In this document: in pieces, positions 59,193 to 64,000 of the stretch
How the letters are laid out: every line of letters starts with the position of its first letter
Position numbering within the stretch: the stretch's first letter is position 1
From: Raphanus sativus
Lineage: Eukaryota > Streptophyta > Magnoliopsida > Brassicales > Brassicaceae
NCBI RefSeq assembly: GCF_000801105.2
Contig: NC_079516.1
Location: 50,699,265 to 50,763,264, forward strand
Reading direction: 5' to 3'
Length of the DNA stretch: 64,000 nt
Position numbers and translations under genes: made by a program
Notes under the pieces: generated by a model
The model's database searches: none
What the model was told of the DNA's origin: nothing
Seen by the model: the letters and a program-made list of their open reading frames with translations, nothing else

Positions 59193-60113
59193 GGTTATTT
59201 CTTAGTGTTTTTTTTCTTCTTTTTTTTGGTAGTGGAAAGATAGGTACAAAAGTGGTTTTTAGGTTTATCAATTTATAATTAGTGTCTTTTCACGAGGAAT
59301 TGATTGAGGCAACCTTTCAAGATTCTAGTTATAGTTTTGTGTATGCTACTTATGGGTGTTTTTGTTGTCTACGAAGAGAAAATTTACCAAAAAAATGAGT
59401 TAATTATGGGCGTTTTAGACTAAATATTATAAAGCATAAAAGATGGTTGATACTGACAAGTCCAGTAGGTCATAGATAATCTTTTTTTTTTTGGTCATAG
59501 ATAATCGATCATCTATATATAGACCGGGTCGAATTTTGGCATTGATTTTTCATTCAGGAAAGTGAGATTATTTGCACACGAACAAATGCAATTAAATTAA
59601 GTGAATTAAAGACAGAGAAACATTTGTTATGTAAGAAAAAACTTGGTTGATGATATGCATTCTAGCTCTTACCAATCCAATCCAGCTTCAGTAATTTCTG
59701 TACGTAAATTAGCAGTTAGACTAGACGTCTCATACGAATTTACTAATGTCTATTCCAAGTCGAGAACTACCTGTAAATACATGTTTCAGATCTCAGACTA
59801 CTTAATTTAGAAACACTACCAATAGCTACTTTCTTAATTGACTTTCCCATATAGGCTATAGAAATTAGAAAGATCATTGTCAACATATTGGCAACACTCA
59901 GATATGAATAATATATATACAACTAAATACGAAACTACGTTAATTATTAATATCCAGGAAATGCAGTAATATATCAAGCTGACCAGATAGTTAAGAAACA
60001 TATAGTGTCAATTTAATAGTTTTTGCTTAATCGGTTTAACATATTTTAATACAAGATTTCATGACATGCAATAATGTCAAACTTTTCTAATCACATATAT
60101 ATATATATATATA

Positions 60114-62077
60114 CTAGGGCCGGCCCGCCCTACGGGCGGGATGAAAATAACAAAAAAATTAAATAGTTTGAAAAAATATTTAATATAAATTTTTATTGTT
60201 TCAAAATATAAATATTAGTTAAATTGTGTACATGTTATTGTATTTGAAGACTTAAATAAACTAAATTATCTGAAAAAATCAGTATTGATTTTTTAAAAAT
60301 TAATATTACTTGTTATTTTTTTAAATATGATTTTTATTGCTTGTTAAAAGGTTTAATAGAAAGTTGTAAAGTATTTCAAGATGCCATGGAATTTTATATT
60401 AAAGTTGGAAATAAATTCACATATTTTGTTTAACTATAATCAAACTTGTAAATAATTCACATATGTTGTTTAATTTTATATACTTTAGTGAATTATCTTA
60501 TGTTTTAACTAAATTTAGTTTTTACAGTAGATTATAGTTAAAATTGTTCTATTTTAGTTTTGGTATATAGAGTTGATGATCTATTTGTTTTGGTTTATGT
60601 TATCTATTTTTTTTATATGTTCTGTGTTAGGTTATATTATAATGTGTCTCTTACTCAGACTGTGATGTATACTTTTTTCTCTCATATCAGTTGTGTATTT
60701 ATGTTCAAAGTTTTTTTTTTTTTGAAATTCACGATGCAACCTTTTAAAATATTATTTGTTTACTTAGATGTATAGAATAAGCTAAGATATTTTATATATA
60801 TCATAAAAACAAACTTATAATTTTTTCTTATATTTATTGTTTCCTTTATGTATTGGTCTATTTTGTTTCACCAATGACATACAACCGTTTCATTTATACT
60901 TTTAAAATTTGTCAAATAACATTAAAGTCTATTATTCTAGTTCCATGAAATAATGCCTAGATGGGATTCTACCAACGGCTAACACTTGTTTTGTTTAGTG
61001 TCTTTATATGTTTATCCAACATTAGTTAACTGACTCGAACTCTATTCGAAGTTGCTCAAAAAAAAAAAAAAAAAATCGAACTCTATTCTACATATTAATC
61101 AGATGACCTTGCGTACAAAGACATAGGAACGGTTAAGGACGCAGTAAAGAATAGAAATTTATACACCAGTGATGATACTTTTTGGTTTAAGCTCTAGAAC
61201 TGAATCTAGTAGCTTTGAAATGCCATCTGCAGGTGTGTTAGAATTGAAGTTTGTTTGTAAGTGTACTGAAAAATTAATATTTTAAAAATAATTAATAAAT
61301 ATGTAGTATACTATCTTAGTTAAATTTTATAAATTTTAATTTCAGATATTGTTAGTAGGAATATTTGATATACTTTGTGTGTGTTAAATCTAGATGATAT
61401 AATACAAAATTTGTATATGGAATTAATTAAAATAACACAAAATATTGAAATATAAAACAGAATTAGAAATTTTAAAATGGTATATTTACATTGTGTGTGT
61501 TTATGTAATGATTTTAAGGCTAAGGTTAAAGTTCATAAAAAAATGATTTTAAGGTTTTGTAGTAGGTGTGGGCACTTTGGGTATTTTATTAGTTCGGTTT
61601 AGTTAATTCGGTTCTAGAAGTATTTGTATATTGCTAATATGTTTAATTCAAATAATAATAAAAATACATTGGTTTCATGGTATTCGGTTTAACTCGGTTC
61701 AGAATCTTAAACTGAACTGGTGATAATAGATTTTGGTTTGTTTTAGATTTGTTTTAGTTCAGTTTAGATCGGTTTCGGTTCAGTTGATTCGGGATGAATC
61801 AATTCGGTTCTTGTTTTGCCATCCCTAATAGTATTGGTTAATGGCACGTTGATTTAGAAGTTTCTAAAGGTTTTAAATAATTAAATTTAGGATAAATAAT
61901 ATATGGTCTTAGAAAGAAAATTTTGACGGATGAACTAAATCTATTAGTTAAGTCTCCAACAAATTGCATAAGTGGTAAAGTATTTCAAGATGCCATGGAA
62001 TTTTATATTGTGTTATTTGTTTTTAGTTATATTATTTTAGTTTTTTCATTATTGTATTTTTTTCAAGATTTGAGTAA
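60114..62077 (-). mobile_element. Helitron 3' end, element extending rightward on the minus strand
   Basis: On the minus strand, a perfect 7-bp hairpin (plus strand CCCGCCC TAC GGGCGGG, 60124-60140) is followed by GGCCGG and CTAG (60117-60114) and T, a Helitron 3' terminus. The 5' TC end could not be identified, so the right limit is only the start of the next Helitron. The interior is AT-rich with no gene; a segment AAGATGCCATGGAATTTTAT recurs at 60379 and 61989, and FR-like GGTTCGGTTTAG low-complexity sequence lies at 61590-61830. Confidence 0.55.
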
Positions 62078-63674
62078 TCTATATTATTAAAGTTGAAATA
62101 CAAAATCGGAGTGTTTGAAAATATGAATTGCAGTTTAAAAATGAGGTTTGTTTGGAAACATGGATAACAATATTAAATGAGAATTGTTTGGAAACATAAA
62201 TAGCAGTATATTTACTTTCTTTTATTTACACATTTAGTCATTGCATTTATAAAAAATTAGGTATTTCATTTTTGTAATTTTTTATTTACAGATTTTACCA
62301 CTACATTTAAAATCAATTTAAATTAATTAATTATAATTCCAAACTTATCTAAACAAATTGATGTCTCCATATATTGATCATTATTAATATGTAAAATTAC
62401 TATTAAAAAAATATTTCATCTATTTTAGCCAATCACATAAAAATATTTTTTTTTTATTTTTTACAAAATCAGTTAGGCATAAACATTCGGATACCCATTT
62501 AGGTACGAGTCGTTTCTTTCGGGTATAGATTTTTTGGTTTTGAAATTTCTTTTTAGTATTTCCTTTTTGTGTTTTTTTATTTATAGATTCTACCATTGCA
62601 TTTAAAATCAATTTAAATTAATTAATTAATTAAAACTTCAAAAATTATCTAAACAAATCGATATTCATATGTTGATCATTATTAATATTGTAAAAATATT
62701 AGTAAATATTCATTTAGCCAAGCACATAAAAATATTTTCTATTTGCTTACAAAATCAGTTAGGCATATACATTCATGTATCCATTTAGGTACGGGTCGTT
62801 TCTTTCGGGTATATATTTTTTGGGTTTTGATATTTCTTTTTAGGCACTTCTTTTTGTATTTTTTTTATTTACAGATTTTACCACTGCATTTCAAATCAAT
62901 TTAAATTCATTAATTACAATTCCATAACTTATTGAAACAAATCAATATTCATATATTGATCATTATTAATATTTTACAAATATTACTGAATAAAATTTTA
63001 TATTTTACTTAATTTAGCCGAACACATAAAATATTTTTTATTTGTTTACGGAATCCGTTAGAAATAAATATTTGGGTACCCATTTAGGTACTGGTCAATT
63101 TTTCGGGTATAGATTTTTTTTTGTTTTTGGATATAAATTTATGTGTGAGTTTCAAATTGAATTCCCCGGGTCTGTATGAATTTTGTTCTGATGTATAGGA
63201 AACTAAAAATATTCAAATAACGAAAGTATTTGAAAATGATTTATATTTGAACAAAAAAGAATGGTTGCACATAACAAAATAATCAATATAAAAATACTGT
63301 ACATTTGCATTCAAAATCATTTTTTAACAACAAACTACACAAATATGTTTATTTGTATAAAAAATTAAATTACAATGTAAATATTTAATTAATATAGAAA
63401 TATGTCACATTGTTTAAACAAAATATCAATATAAAAGTATTATACATTTGCGTTCTAAAATTATTTATTTTAACAACAAGCCAAATAAATATATTTATTA
63501 GAAAGAGAATAAAATAAAGCCAAAAACACATAGTTTATCAGAGAGAATCTATATGTCGAACTTATTATAAAGAAGATTTTAATAAGATAAAAACATTCAA
63601 TAATTACAAACAAATGATATATTTTATAAAAGTGAAAATAATACCCGCCCTTTTAAGGGCGGGTCAAAATCTAG
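62078..63674 (+). mobile_element. Non-autonomous Helitron, 1597 bp
   Basis: The 5' end TCTATATTATTAAAGTTG follows a host A (62077). The 3' end has a perfect hairpin CCCGCCCTTTTAAGGGCGGG (63644-63663) and CTAG (63671-63674) before a host T. It has no coding capacity. A ~290-bp unit is repeated three times inside (62283-63135). Confidence 0.82.
62283..63135. repeat. ~290-bp tandem repeat, three copies, inside the Helitron
   Basis: Units begin at about 62283, 62579 and 62868. Each contains ATTTACAGATTTTACCACT, TCAATTTAAATT, ATTGATCATTATTAATAT, CAAAATCAGTTAGGCATA and TACCCATTTAGGTACG followed by a TTTCGGGTATAGATTTTTT block. The copies have diverged by point changes and small indels. Confidence 0.8.
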
Positions 63675-64000
63675 TATTTTCTTAAAATTGAATGTAATAT
63701 ATTTTTTGATTAAGACAATTGTGGAGTTCTAATCGTTTTACAGTACCAGATTTTAGTAGTTTAACCAAATGTTAAGTTTTGTAGATATTGGCCACTAAAT
63801 CTGGGTTTGTGTTACAATTATGAGCTCTATTAAGGTTGTCTTTCATTCTATGGTGTACGTTTGCTGTAAGAGTTCTTTTTTCTTTCCTTTTTATATTTTA
63901 TGTGCATTTTTATAGACAAAGTTTTGTGTGCATTTTCCGCTTGTTTTTGTTTAAGTTATTGAAGTCTCCCACATGTCTTCGTTGTTTGTTCATAACATTA
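63675..64000. other. AT-rich intergenic DNA
   Basis: Nothing recognisable to the end of the window. Confidence 0.5.

Larger units (their letters stand above)
54815..60112. repeat. Tandem duplication carrying the two B3 genes
   Basis: Unit 1 (about 54815-57045) and unit 2 (about 57046-60112) share promoter, gene and more than 900 bp of 3' flank (for example GATATGCACTCTAGCTTGTA at 56432 and its near copy at 59651). Unit 2 also contains the TRIM insertion (57118-57846) and a 42-bp coding minisatellite. Its right limit coincides with a Helitron end at 60114. Confidence 0.85.

Overview
This is a plant nuclear window, almost certainly from a Brassicaceae genome of the Brassica type. The evidence is many short GT-AG introns, AT-rich intergenic DNA (TA/GA microsatellites, Helitrons, MITEs), and a gene order that, as I remember the Arabidopsis thaliana chromosome 2 map, follows At2g39990 to At2g40116: eIF3f, HSPRO2, RPP0A, a WIYLD protein, NRPE1, CLC2, BPP1, ELF4, ATH9, LHCB4.3, an Ole e 1 protein and PLC6. 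Gene identities come from reading translations; nothing was searched. For every intact spliced model I assembled the exons by hand and checked that the summed exon length is a multiple of three.

Layout. 0-6 kb: gene-poor, with a 688-bp Helitron (1538-2225) and a hAT MITE with an exact 8-bp target duplication (5416-5695). 6.3-10.1 kb: TIF3F1 and HSPRO2, both minus. 10-16 kb: long spacer with a W-box-core cluster, an orphan promoter-like island and a MITE. 16-22.5 kb: a decayed RPP0A tail, the WIYLD gene, a 1.38-kb fold-back element, a Helitron end, and a gutted NRPE1 that keeps only its first exon and the WG-repeat hook. 23-24.2 kb: a decayed NYN/zinc-finger gene. 25.3-36.1 kb: CLC2 (plus), then BPP1, ELF4, a small unknown gene and ATH9 (all minus). 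36.4-42.1 kb: transposon-rich DNA including a MULE with an exact 9-bp target duplication. 42.6-50.8 kb: LHCB4.3, a Helitron carrying an intact RPA1-like gene, an Ole e 1 gene and PLC6 (all plus). 51.3-53.7 kb: an eEF1B-beta-like gene (minus). 54.8-60.1 kb: a tandem duplication of a B3 (DUF313) gene, one copy frameshifted, with an inverted TRIM retroelement inserted. 60.1-63.7 kb: Helitrons.

The most unusual locus is the eEF1B-beta-like gene. Its C-terminal guanine-exchange domain is present three times in tandem, each as a two-exon cassette with the same phase-1 junction, plus a second copy of the acidic linker exons. All twelve exons join into one uninterrupted frame of about 435 residues, roughly twice the family's usual length, and the lysine near the C-terminus of canonical proteins appears substituted in every repeat.

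The conserved genes do not form one pathway; they are a syntenic block (translation initiation, stress response, vesicle coats, microtubules, circadian clock, photosystem antenna, phosphoinositide signalling). The losses (RPP0A, NRPE1) fit gene fractionation after genome triplication, in which another subgenome copy would carry the function.
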